A stretch of 64,000 bases of DNA from Durusdinium trenchii (lineage: Eukaryota > Sar > Dinophyceae > Suessiales > Symbiodiniaceae), in contig CAXAMN010022729.1 in the NCBI GenBank assembly GCA_963970005.1, positions 313,553-377,552 of the forward strand. The letters are read 5' to 3'. The position numbers and the translations under genes are program-made. The notes below the pieces were generated by a model, which saw only the letters and a program-made list of their open reading frames with translations, searched no databases and was not told where the DNA came from. Positions within the stretch are counted from its first letter, which is position 1, and each line of letters starts with the position of its first letter. Below, piece by piece: positions 34,690 through 42,834 of the stretch.

Positions 34690-35165
34690 AAAAGGCTTCT
34701 TTCCAGTGTCTGCTCCAGTGTTCTTGGTGTTCTTGGATAGTCTCTTGTCAGGATGCTTCTCCCAACAATCTGAGGCCACATGGCCGCTCTTGCCGCAGTG
34801 TTTGCAGCGCTTTGGTTTGGTTTTTTTTTGCACGGGTAGGGGCGCTATGTGTGCCGAGAGGCACAAGTCACCGTGTCGAATTCGTAAGAGGAGTGTGAGG
34901 ACATGAGCCTGACCAAAGAGAACAAAGGAACCAAAACAAACAAAAACCCAAAAAACCACCCTAACAAAACAACAACCGGTTGCAGCGCTTTGGTTTGGGG
35001 CACTCTGATTGTATGACCAGAGTCTCCGCAGTTGAAACCCTTGCTTCGAATGGGAGAACCTTGAACAGCATGTGCCCTTTCCATAGTTCAATGGCATGAC
35101 TGCGAATGACTGTGAACCTGCACCACTGATGAGTTGCACATGTTCAGCCACCTTTTCAGGCAAAT
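34690..35165 (-). pseudogene. Gag fragment with two zinc knuckles, split by a retroposon
   Basis: Minus strand. The first knuckle is degenerate (FNCGDSGHTIR, about 35000-35040; first and last Cys lost). The second is intact, CKHCGKSGHVASDC (about 34770-34810), followed by WEKHPDKR. Retroposon copy e lies between them, flanked by a 19-bp duplication (34802-34820 and 34980-34998). The knuckle array is characteristic of LTR-retroelement gag, and its DNA relative is at 28435-28512. Confidence 0.75.
34821..34979 (-). mobile_element. Short A-tailed retroposon, copy e (complete, 159 bp)
   Basis: Flanked by a perfect 19-bp direct repeat TTGCAGCGCTTTGGTTTGG (34802-34820, 34980-34998), which fixes both ends. 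Sense strand minus: 5' ACCGGTTGTTG and G/T-rich zone, then a unique middle, GGTGACTTGTGCC-TCTC-GGCACA stem-loop, CCCGTGC and A9. The long duplication directly beside the A-tract is the hallmark of LINE-type target-primed reverse transcription. No open frame, so the element is non-autonomous (SINE-like). Confidence 0.88.
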
Positions 35166-35245
35166 TCTGGACGGTTCCGAAGCCTGCGTGGGGGAGCTTG
35201 CACCTTCTTCATCCTCTCCACTGCTCACTGAGACAGAGTGGTCCC

Positions 35246-35374
35246 TTTTGCAGTTGGTGCACAAGTCATCTTCAACTGAGGTTTGACTTCAAGTACTCTT
35301 AAAGGAGCAGGAAACGGAAACCGAAAAAACACAAAACAACCAACCAAACCAACCAAAACAAAAACCAACAGGCA
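35246..35374 (-). mobile_element. Short A-tailed retroposon, copy f (degenerate)
   Basis: Sense strand minus. G/T-rich 5' zone beginning CCTGTTGGTTTTTG, body GAAGTCAAACCTCAG, 3' stem partly lost (TGTGCA/TGCA). The tail is shortened to AAAAG. Confidence 0.6.
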
Positions 35375-36110
35375 GAACCGAGAGAGGAGATTTGAAGTCT
35401 GTTCATTTTGGCACGAAATCTGCGCTGGTGCCCAACCGAGCGTACATCCGACCCCTTGGCAGGCAGCAAAGTGCTGCACCTCCGCATCCCTCTTGGCAAG
35501 CAGCGGGCGTGTTGGAGATGTTGTGTGAGTGATGTTGTGTGTGTGCAGATGTTGTTGTGAGAAATGTTGTGTGAGAGATGTTGCAGTAGAGAGGAGGAAG
35601 GAGGAAGGTGGCAGAGGAGGAGAAGGAGCGAGGAGGTGCAGCAAAAAAACAAGAACCTTACAACAACAATGTGGGGAAAAATCAATTTTGAGGTTGAAAA
35701 AACACTGTTTTCAGTTTTGGGTTGAAAAAATACCCATCTGCTGGGGCAGCAAACTGCGGACAGGGAACTTGGGACAGGGACTGGGGGCAAACTAGACAAG
35801 GAACTGGGGGCAGGGAACTGTGCAAACCTGTTTGCAAGGACACCAATTCTGTTCCTTCATACCTCAAAGGCAGCCAGCGCTCTGCATTTCCCTCCTGAAA
35901 AGAGGTGGCGTCAGCCATCCAAAAAAATTTTACTGTAAGCGCTGCTTGCAACCACTGTCCACTTGCTGCGCAATTTTCTGGCTCAAAGCAGAGTAGACAT
36001 GCTAGAACTGCCTTCCACAGCTGCTTTGGGGTGGCTGCTGCAGTGGCGCACTGGCTGACCGTCCGTGTAGGGTGGACTCTCCCCGATGTGGACTGAAGGC
36101 TTTCTGAGGA
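35375..36110. other. No gene identified
   Basis: Includes GGGACAGGGAACTGGGG-type repeats near 35755-35825, which recur at about 51725-51900, and a purine-rich stretch near 35580-35645. Confidence 0.5.
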
Positions 36111-36115
36111 CCTAC

Positions 36116-36500
36116 TCAGACTCCATTACTCCCATGGCTGTCCCCAAGTTCGGGAACACGATCGACAAAGGGCCAAAGCCGGTGGACTTCACTCCTCCAA
36201 GGCCAAGCCTCTTCATCACCTTCTTGGCATTGCCAGATGGAGTGGTCCTCTACCATGCAGAGCCGAACTACAATTTGCAGCTTCCTTTGTTGCATCAGTG
36301 CATGAGTCGAAGAGTGCTTGGAGTGCTGCTTTCTCAGCAGAGTCGACGTCAGCCAAGCGGCAGATAACAGCAATGTTCTGGCGCCAGGAGCGCAGCTGGA
36401 GCCGATATGCTTTCGAGAGCTGCCTCACGCTTACATCCATCACCTTTGCAATGGACCAAACCAACAAGACTGGAGCACTAAGGTGCATTTTGCGGGGCGG
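36116..36500. pseudogene. BspA-type LRR fragments in opposite orientation
   Basis: The minus strand at about 36190-36310 reads RKLQIVVRLCMVEDHSIWQC, matching the N-terminal domain end of the copy at 40263-40958 (PQLQIIVHPCMVDGHSIWQF). The plus strand at about 36375-36465 reads LAPGAQL, then after a frame change RYAFESCLTLTSITFAMDQT, matching the plus-strand middle LRRs at 40057-40160. So two parts of one gene type lie head to head here. Confidence 0.65.
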
Positions 36501-36817
36501 GTCTTGAAACCCTCTGTCGAACACACTGCAGTGACTAAATCAACACTCGTGGCAGGGAGAAAACTCATTGAAAAGACAGACGCACCTTCACTCAAACAGC
36601 GAGTAGAGCTTTCTTGACTGCGTTCAGGAGACTTGTCAAGTTGCCAGGCCGGTGCAAAATGGCGAGGGGTTTGCGCTGAAGAAAATGCTTTCGCTATATG
36701 CCCAGACATGAGATGGTGGCCGCCATGGCCACACATGATTCCGGACAGGGGATATGTCTCTGGTTCAGCCTGAAATAACTCTCTCTGGACGCATCAGTTT
36801 GTGGCCTTCCTGTAATC

Positions 36818-36958
36818 TTTTTTTTTCCACGAGTACGGACGCCGTGTGGGCATGGTGCCCAGGTCATCGTTGAAGGAAGGGAAGAAAAGACAGATGGTGG
36901 AGAAAGGAACGAAGACCCCAAAAACCAACCCAAAACCAAACACCCAAGCCCGCAGGCC
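36818..36958 (-). mobile_element. Short A-tailed retroposon, copy g
   Basis: Sense strand minus. The stem is TGGGCA-CCA-TGCCCA, differing from the TGTGC/GCACA form by a paired substitution, and the base before the tail reads CTCGTGG rather than CTCGTGC. A-tail complement at 36818-36826. G/T-rich 5' zone. Confidence 0.75.
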
Positions 36959-37493
36959 GACTCCACCATCTTGTAGTCTTCCCTATACACTAGGTGAAAC
37001 GTGTGAAACTGAGACTAGTGACAACTAGTGGGCCTGAATTCGCAAAAGGAGAGGACTGCAGCGCAAGCTGTGTTCATGGAAAGCCGCCTAGAAGGCTTCA
37101 AACGGACTTTCCTTACCAAGTGTTGGTGACCAGCGGCCACACCACAGTGTGGCAAAACAAGGTCACTTTGCAGGTCAGGTGTCTCGCAATGCTCCAGCAG
37201 TGGTTGTAACTATGCCAACCGAATGTGCGAAGATCTAAGCAGCAATCCATGGAAAAGACCATACTTGTAGCACAACCCGTTCAACCGGTGGCGCATACAA
37301 GGCCAGTCACATGCTGCCAGACAGAATTCAATTACGGCGGCAATTCCTAGCGAGAGAAGCCTGCAGCTAAGGGTGAATCGGGCACCACCTCCCCGTGGGG
37401 AGGCAGACCCAACACCCTTCGGCACTCAACGGTGCCAAAAAGGGGATGTCACTTGAGTCTGTGCGGCGCTGTGTAATGGCAAAAGGTGAGAGG
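36959..37493. other. No gene identified; one strong hairpin
   Basis: A perfect inverted repeat CCTCCCC-GT-GGGGAGG lies at 37388-37403, and a doubled GTGAAAC at 36994-37010. No coding signal. Confidence 0.5.
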
Positions 37494-37680
37494 TGCGTGC
37501 AAGGCCCGTGTGAAACCTGTGAAACATTGAGCTCTCCTAGCATGATATCTGTACCTCTTTGTACAAAATTGGAAATGTCGGACATCAACAGCGGGAACTA
37601 AGGTTCCCCCTGGGCATCCTTCATTGCCACTATCTACCACCCGCCGTGTAGGAACGCAGAACTAAGGTTCTCGCTCCTAT
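37494..37680 (-). repeat. Spacer repeat with two CTAAGG hairpins, copy 2
   Basis: Block order as in 29786-29915. Hairpins GGGAA-CTAAGG-TTCCC (37593-37608) and AGAA-CTAAGG-TTCT (37658-37671), the second with an outer AGGA/TCCT pair (37650-37653, 37675-37678). Confidence 0.7.
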
Positions 37681-38161
37681 CGGCTCACTTCGCAGCGGAT
37701 GGCGAGAAGAGGTCATGGTTCTACTTGGTGTCTGTGCATTTTGCTTGCCATATATGCCTGGAAATCCTCCTTTTCTAATGCTCAAAAACTGGCACTTGGC
37801 TCAACTCACTGCTCACATCGCACTTGCTTCTCTCCTGCCTCTGAAGCATAGCTTCGTTGAGGCTGGGTCTAGATAGTTTGTGTCGCCAAAGGTCGTTTGC
37901 GTTATAGGTCATCGAATGCTATGGTGCCGAAAAACTTGCATCTCGGGGCGACCACGACCCGTAGCATTTGACACCTAAACCAGTGACCGACTACTGTGTC
38001 TGGCAGGTGGACGATTTGCCGTTGTCGACATCACCGCCACGCCGAGACCCTTCTCTATCCGACAGCCTCTGGGCACTTACTCCATGTATAACGGAGGGCA
38101 ACTATGGTTAGTGACTCGTGTTGAGGAGTACTGTTTCGCAATTGCTGGCCTACTCCGGACC

Positions 38162-38175
38162 CGAGCTAAGGCTCG
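38162..38175 (-). promoter_or_regulatory. CTAAGG hairpin downstream of the LRR gene
   Basis: CGAG-CTAAGG-CTCG, perfect 4-bp stem, 63 bases past the stop codon of the intact LRR gene. The position suggests a 3'-UTR element, but the role is unknown. Confidence 0.55.
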
Positions 38176-38237
38176 CACCCAGACCCTAACAAAATTGATA
38201 GCAGGGCCACGACAGTTGTGGATGGAGGGATGATCCT

Positions 38238-39521
38238 CTATCCTAAGCCAGGGGTGTAGCCCATGTCTGGGATCATGTGCAGCCAGGGTGGCCATTTCAT
38301 GGCCGGACAGATGGCAAAGGCATTTTCTTCAGCATAAACCCCTCGCCATCTGCGTGTTCCGGGCATTTTGACCAGCCTCCGAAGGGCAGTGCAGTCCAAG
38401 AAAGCCCTACTTCCAATATACTTGAGAGCAGGCGGAATGGCAAGCTCAACAAGGGCGGCACAGCTCATAAAGGCTTTAACTCGGATTGTATGGAGAGTTG
38501 TCGGTAGGAAGACTTCCCGAAGGCTAGTGCAGTGGCCAAAAGTGAATTCCGGAATTTCTTCAATCATGGTGTTACGGAGGTCAACACTGTTAAGCAGTCG
38601 ACAACTGTCACAAGCGTGCGCTCCTATGGCTACAAAGTGCTTTGGGAGAACAAGCGTGTAGATGCCTGTAGAGCTGAGGCAGCCCGGAGCTAGCTCTCTG
38701 GTCCTGTCTTGCTGGGTTAACCCGTTCAATTCAGATCGGGGGGATGGAACCTCACTCACGGTGACCTCTGCAAGGTTGATGCACCCTTGGAAGAGGTATT
38801 GCCCGAAATTGGTTTCCCCGCTGAACACGTTTACAGCTCCACCCGATGCATACACACGCTGCAAGGAACAACATTCCGAAAAGGCTTTGTAACCAAAATC
38901 GCGACAACCCGGAGCCAAGACACTATTTAGGAGCTTGCAGTCCCGGAAGGCATTATCTGCAATGCCTACCACTGTGGCCGGCAGTTTGACAATGCGGAGT
39001 TGCCGGCAATCTTGCCACGCCTCTGCACCTATGAGCCTGATCCCTGACTCGACGCTAACGTGTCGCCAGCGTGGCACCCCTGCAAAGGCCCATTCTGGGA
39101 CAGTTTCTTCTGAGTTCATTGGGACATGAACAGCTAAGGGGACTTGATCAATAGGATAACCACCGAGCTGTTCTTGTTCTAGCAGGGTAACACTACAGTC
39201 CCTGAAGACAATGGTGTATTCTCTACCCTGCTGCAACTTATCCCAAATTGGGTCCTCTAGGTAGGTTTGCGTGGTAGTGTGTAAAAAGTCAATGACGCAC
39301 CCAAAAACTTGGAGGTCAGTGACCGAGGCCAGATAATCCATAACCTGGTCTTCTAAATCTGTAAATCGGTCGAACTTGGCGACACTGAGAGAGACCTTAA
39401 AGGTTACCCCTGAAAGCGTAGTCAGCAACAGGGGGCATTCCATGACTGGCTCCTTTTCGATGGGAGTGCTACTCATGGATGAACTGTCAAGCTCTTTTTG
39501 CGGCAGGCTATTTGATATCAT
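38238..39521 (-). CDS. BspA-type leucine-rich-repeat protein (LRR_5), intact
   Basis: Uninterrupted and intronless, 427 residues from ATG 39521. An N-terminal domain of about 100 residues (LTTLSGVTFKVSLSVAKFDR..., LQVFGCVIDFLH, YTIVFRDCSV) is shared with two other copies in the window. Then come about nine LRR_5 repeats of roughly 23 residues (ARTMI... excluded; for example LRIVKLPATVVGIADNAFRD, CCSLQRVY, LREVFLPTTLHTIRVKAF) and a C-terminal cap (WRGVYAEENAFAICPAMKWP). No signal peptide or membrane segment is obvious. BspA-type LRRs usually mediate protein contacts, so any function here is inference. The frame extends to 39629, but its first 36 codons cover a spliced-leader-like relic (39606-39622) and CCAGTCTGCA (39540-39549), so 39521 is the more likely start. 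MSSTPIEKE... further in is an alternative. Confidence 0.85.
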   Translation of the reverse strand: MISNSLPQKELDSSSMSSTPIEKEPVMECPLLLTTLSGVTFKVSLSVAKFDRFTDLEDQVMDYLASVTDLQVFGCVIDFLHTTTQTYLEDPIWDKLQQGREYTIVFRDCSVTLLEQEQLGGYPIDQVPLAVHVPMNSEETVPEWAFAGVPRWRHVSVESGIRLIGAEAWQDCRQLRIVKLPATVVGIADNAFRDCKLLNSVLAPGCRDFGYKAFSECCSLQRVYASGGAVNVFSGETNFGQYLFQGCINLAEVTVSEVPSPRSELNGLTQQDRTRELAPGCLSSTGIYTLVLPKHFVAIGAHACDSCRLLNSVDLRNTMIEEIPEFTFGHCTSLREVFLPTTLHTIRVKAFMSCAALVELAIPPALKYIGSRAFLDCTALRRLVKMPGTRRWRGVYAEENAFAICPAMKWPPWLHMIPDMGYTPGLG

Positions 39522-39605
39522 TGTGCGAGCCACTGGTGTCCAGTCTGCACATGGGCTGTTCCTACGGCCGGGGATGTTTCCTAAGACAGATGCCAAGGCA
39601 CCTAC

Positions 39606-39622
39606 CTTGAGCCTCTCATGGC
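39606..39622 (-). other. Spliced-leader-like relic upstream of the LRR gene
   Basis: The minus strand reads GCCATGAGAGGCTCAAG, matching the 3' part of the dinoflagellate spliced leader (GCCAT...GGCTCAAG), with the T-run replaced. It is less convincing alone than the copy at 40981-41000 but sits in the same place relative to a homologous start codon. Confidence 0.5.
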
Positions 39623-39710
39623 CTGGCATAATGCTAAGGGTACACGTGGTTTAGCTCCTAGTCATAGCGGTTGGCATGGCAATATTCATGGCAGTGTAGC
39701 TCCGTAAAGT

Positions 39711-40958
39711 CTACCATGGACTGACATGATATTGGCAATATTCGTGGCTGAGTTCCTCGTCAAAGGCATCAGAATCTGGTCCTTCCGCGGGGAGCAGTTC
39801 CAGCCAATGAGGTTTTTCAAATTTGTCGCACATAAAAAAAGCATTGTGCTCTGCCTGCACCCACTGTTCAACGTCTCCCCAATCTAGGAGGGTAAACCGT
39901 TGCAGCTGCTCGCACCCGCAGAAGGCACGGTTGCCTATGTCACTGAGTTCTGTCGGGATGACAACTTCCTGCAGCACAACACAATTAAGGAAGGCTTCTT
40001 TTCCGATCTGTATGAGGCGAGGTGGAAGCCATATGAACTGCAACGCTACACAGTGGGCAGCGTCCTGGCACCAGGCGCGCAGCTTGGCAGATATGCTTTT
40101 GAGAGTTCCCTCACGCTTGCAACTGTCACCTTTAGCACGGATCGTACGAATCAACCATGAGCACTGTCTGAAGGCGCATTCTGTGGAGCAGGCATTGAGC
40201 AGCTGTGCTTGCCGCATAACTTTCACAACATCGGGCCGAGGGCCTGTGAAAATTGCAAAAGTCTAGTGGAAGTCAACCTCATGAGCACAGAGATCACAGC
40301 CCTGCTCTCTTCCACCTTTGCTGTCCTCTGTTTCGCACTTGACCCCAACGCTGCCTAGGGAACAGCACTCAGCAAACACCCTTTGTCCATAGTGGACACA
40401 CCCTGGTGTAGCGACCTGACGCAGCACATAGCACCCCATGAAAGTCCCTTCCGCCAGACTGACGACCGAAGTTGGAAGCTTGACAATCTGTAATTGCTGG
40501 CAACTCTGCCAGGCCGCAATTCCTATATGTTGGATGCCAGTTGCCACTTCTACGTGTCGGATTGAAGGTGCCGCGTAGAAAGCTCTGTCTGCAACTTCCC
40601 CTCTCGGGTTGGCCGGGACACGAACAGCTTTGGGGTAGCTCTCCTTGCCGTCATCCTGGAACTGCCAGATGGAATGCCCATCTACCATGCAGGGATGAAC
40701 AATAATTTGGAGCTGCGGTCGATGCAAGAGCTCAGTGCGGAATGCCTCTGGCAGGGGTTGCTGCGTTTGGAGGTTGAGCAACTCTAATTCACAGCCAAAG
40801 ACATCTAGCTCAGACACTGTCGGCAGAAAGCAGAGGATGTCATCTTCAAGCTCTGCTATATCCTCATAGTGGGTGAGGTTTGCTTGCATCGTATATTCCG
40901 CGCCAGCTACGATAACCAACTCAAGGTTAACCTCAAAGCGATCTTGGGGGGGCGGCAT
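39711..40958 (-). pseudogene. BspA-type LRR gene with an internal inverted segment
   Basis: The start is ATG 40958 (MPPPQDRFEVNLELVIV); the frame running up to 41048 only extends through the leader relic. The N-terminal domain and first LRRs run on the minus strand to about 40300 (LQIVKLPTSVVSLAEGTFMG, RVFAECCSLGSV). From about 40300 down to 40057 the LRR coding sequence is on the plus strand (LAPGAQLGRYAFESSLTLAT; GAFCGAGIEQLCLPHNFHNI; ACENCKSLVEVNLMSTEITA). Minus-strand coding then resumes to the cap (FIWLPPRLIQIGKEAFLNCV; WLELLPAEGPDSDAF). Flipping the middle 250 bases restores the repeat order of the paralogue. Confidence 0.8.
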
Positions 40959-40980
40959 TGCTATGTAGGTGCTTGGTTTG

Positions 40981-41000
40981 CTTGAGCCAAACAACTGTGG
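40981..41000 (-). other. Dinoflagellate spliced-leader relic
   Basis: The minus strand reads CCACAGTTGTTTGGCTCAAG, ending 22 bases before ATG 40958. Aligned to the conserved 22-nt dinoflagellate spliced leader, it keeps the terminal TTTGGCTCAAG. The remaining differences are transitions plus one missing T. A relic leader in genomic DNA just upstream of a coding start is the known signature of reverse-transcribed, reintegrated mRNA in dinoflagellates. Confidence 0.7.
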
Positions 41001-41037
41001 TACAGGAGGTGTGTCCTTTGTAATGCCATAGTGGCAA

Positions 41038-42834
41038 CTACGCCCCAATAGAGAAGGTGACTAAGGTCACCCATCTCATGGCGGAGGTTGCGCGACACGG
41101 AGGCTGTTGTTGTGTGGGGGGACTCCTGATGAGGACTACACTACTGCCACCACCCGTAGGACCACCCTGAGGGCGAAGGTGGGGGGGAGGCTTGCTGTGC
41201 CAGGAAGACCCTGCTGCAGTTGTGGAACTTCCTGCTTCAGTGCGGCGGGCTTTGTTACTTGGATCGGCGGTTTCCTGACTGTAGCCCATGTGATCCCTAA
41301 GTGCCTGCTTATGGCTCNNNNNNNNNNNNNNNNNNNNNNNNNNNNNNNNNNNNNNNNNNNNNNNNNNNNNNNNNNNNNNNNNNNNNNNNNNNNNNNNNNN
41401 NNNNNNNNNNNNNNNNNNNNNNNNNNNNNNNNNNNNNNNNNNNNNNNNNNNNNNNNNNNNNNNNNNNNNNNNNNNNNNNNNNNNNNNNNNNNNNNNNNNN
41501 NNNNNNNNNNNNNNNNNNNNNNNNNNNNNNNNNNNNNNNNNNNNNNNNNNNNNNNNNNNNNNNNNNNNNNNNNNNNNNNNNNNNNNNNNNNNNNNNNNNN
41601 NNNNNNNNNNNNNNNNNNNNNNNNNNNNNNNNNNNNNNNNNNNNNNNNNNNNNNNNNNNNNNNNNNNNNNNNNNNNNNNNNNNNNNNNNNNNNNNNNNNN
41701 NNNNNNNNNNNNNNNNNAGAGCTGATCCCATTTATCTTCGGAGTAGTGAATCGTGCCATATTGGTTGTATGGACGATCTGCCATCTTCGGAGTGAGAGGA
41801 TATCCTTTGCAGTAGTACACACTGAGAACAGGACTAGGGACCTTAGTCAAGCTGAAACGGGTAGATATCAGATTCCACCCTATGCGGGACATGGCAATTC
41901 TGAGCCCGGAGGTCAGCCATTGTGCTACCACTGCACTTTCTGCGCCGTTGTCCCCTTGCTCGGCCTCGTCCTCTGTGGCTTCGTCTGCTTCGTCTGCCTG
42001 CGTTTCTGCCATTCCCACCGGCACTGGGAGAGCAAGTCGTGGCGACCGTTCTGCTGACCCGGTGTCGTCTGAGGCAGAGTCTTCTTCTGCTGGCTGATCA
42101 GCTGTGGGATTTCTGGCTGTTGCCAGATCTCTCCACCCGGGGACTTCAATGCGCATCCGCAGTTGCAACAGGGAGGGGAAAGCGAAGGCTTGTCCCAAAG
42201 ATGGGTCAAGGGCTCCACTAGAGTACGCTCTTTCGGCCCAGGAAGTATTCGGCATGCGGGGGTATCGATCATAAACACTGTCTTTGGTGTGCACTCCCAC
42301 TACGATCAATGGGTTGTCTTCAGCCCCCTCTTCTTTTGGCCGATATCCAGAGCCCCCCTTCACCTCTGCTGGCTTGAAGCCCTGTTGCTCCATGGCTGTG
42401 ACCAGGTCAGGCAGGATCTGGACTGGTAGATAAACAAAAAGGTCATTGGTAGGTAGCGTTTGTTCTCCATACTCCATCCCCCTGACGAAGGACATGATGA
42501 CAGTGCGCATGAAGGTGAGGGCATCTACATCTTTTTCTTTTGTGGTCTGCGATTTTCCTTCCCTAGCTTGGGCTGCTCCTGTACCCTGATCTCTGTGTTG
42601 ATTGTCAAAGGAACAGCACCTCGCAATGAAAGCTAGGAGGCCATATTGCCAGAAACGAGGGTTTGCATAGAGAGCAAGCTGCTTCTGTGGAATGAAAGGG
42701 CATGCTGGATGCCCATTTCTTACGAAAGCAAAGAGATTAGACAGAGGGGCAGCGAAGGCTTCACTGATGAGGAGAAGATCGCCGATGTAGGCCTGGTTGA
42801 TCTCATCTGGAATGTCCATAAAACGAGGAGCCAT
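41038..42834 (-). CDS. Unidentified protein downstream of the helicase, interrupted by an assembly gap
   Basis: The frame starts MAPRFMDIPDEINQAYIGDL. An in-frame stop lies 18 bases upstream of the ATG, so this start is real or the frame is a separate piece. The first 200 residues have globular composition (NGHPACPFIPQKQLALYANP; FMRTVIMSFVRGMEYGEQTL). A Glu/Asp-rich linker follows (about residues 255-300). The N-run then replaces 400 bases. The tail after the gap is Ser/Pro/Gly-rich. It overlaps the preceding frame by 32 bases. The last codons contain a CTAAGG hairpin (41056-41071). No family recognised. Confidence 0.6.
   Translation of the reverse strand: MAPRFMDIPDEINQAYIGDLLLISEAFAAPLSNLFAFVRNGHPACPFIPQKQLALYANPRFWQYGLLAFIARCCSFDNQHRDQGTGAAQAREGKSQTTKEKDVDALTFMRTVIMSFVRGMEYGEQTLPTNDLFVYLPVQILPDLVTAMEQQGFKPAEVKGGSGYRPKEEGAEDNPLIVVGVHTKDSVYDRYPRMPNTSWAERAYSSGALDPSLGQAFAFPSLLQLRMRIEVPGWRDLATARNPTADQPAEEDSASDDTGSAERSPRLALPVPVGMAETQADEADEATEDEAEQGDNGAESAVVAQWLTSGLRIAMSRIGWNLISTRFSLTKVPSPVLSVYYCKGYPLTPKMADRPYNQYGTIHYSEDKWDQLXXXXXXXXXXXXXXXXXXXXXXXXXXXXXXXXXXXXXXXXXXXXXXXXXXXXXXXXXXXXXXXXXXXXXXXXXXXXXXXXXXXXXXXXXXXXXXXXXXXXXXXXXXXXXXXXXXXXXXXXXXXXXXXXXXXXXXSHKQALRDHMGYSQETADPSNKARRTEAGSSTTAAGSSWHSKPPPHLRPQGGPTGGGSSVVLIRSPPTQQQPPCRATSAMRWVTLVTFSIGA
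41056..41071 (-). other. CTAAGG hairpin
   Basis: GGTGA-CTAAGG-TCACC, perfect 5-bp stem, with an outer GAGA/TCTC pair (41051-41054, 41074-41077). It overlaps the last codons of the frame 42834-41038 and lies between it and the LRR copy starting at 40958. Confidence 0.7.
41318..41717. other. Assembly gap (400 N)
   Basis: Undetermined bases inside the frame 42834-41038. Gap length may be nominal. Confidence 1.

Noticed and set aside
34845-35084. Leucine/valine-rich segment as a membrane protein
   Set aside because: It is the G/T-rich zone of retroposon copy e translated in sequence.
13030-39640. Other CTAAGG occurrences (for example near 13030, 19660, 39130, 39635)
   Set aside because: No perfect 4-bp stem around the hexamer. 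The one near 19660 pairs only with a G-T wobble inside coding DNA.
41839-41848. GACCTTAGTC on the plus strand as a further hairpin
   Set aside because: Only two paired bases, reverse orientation, inside coding sequence.
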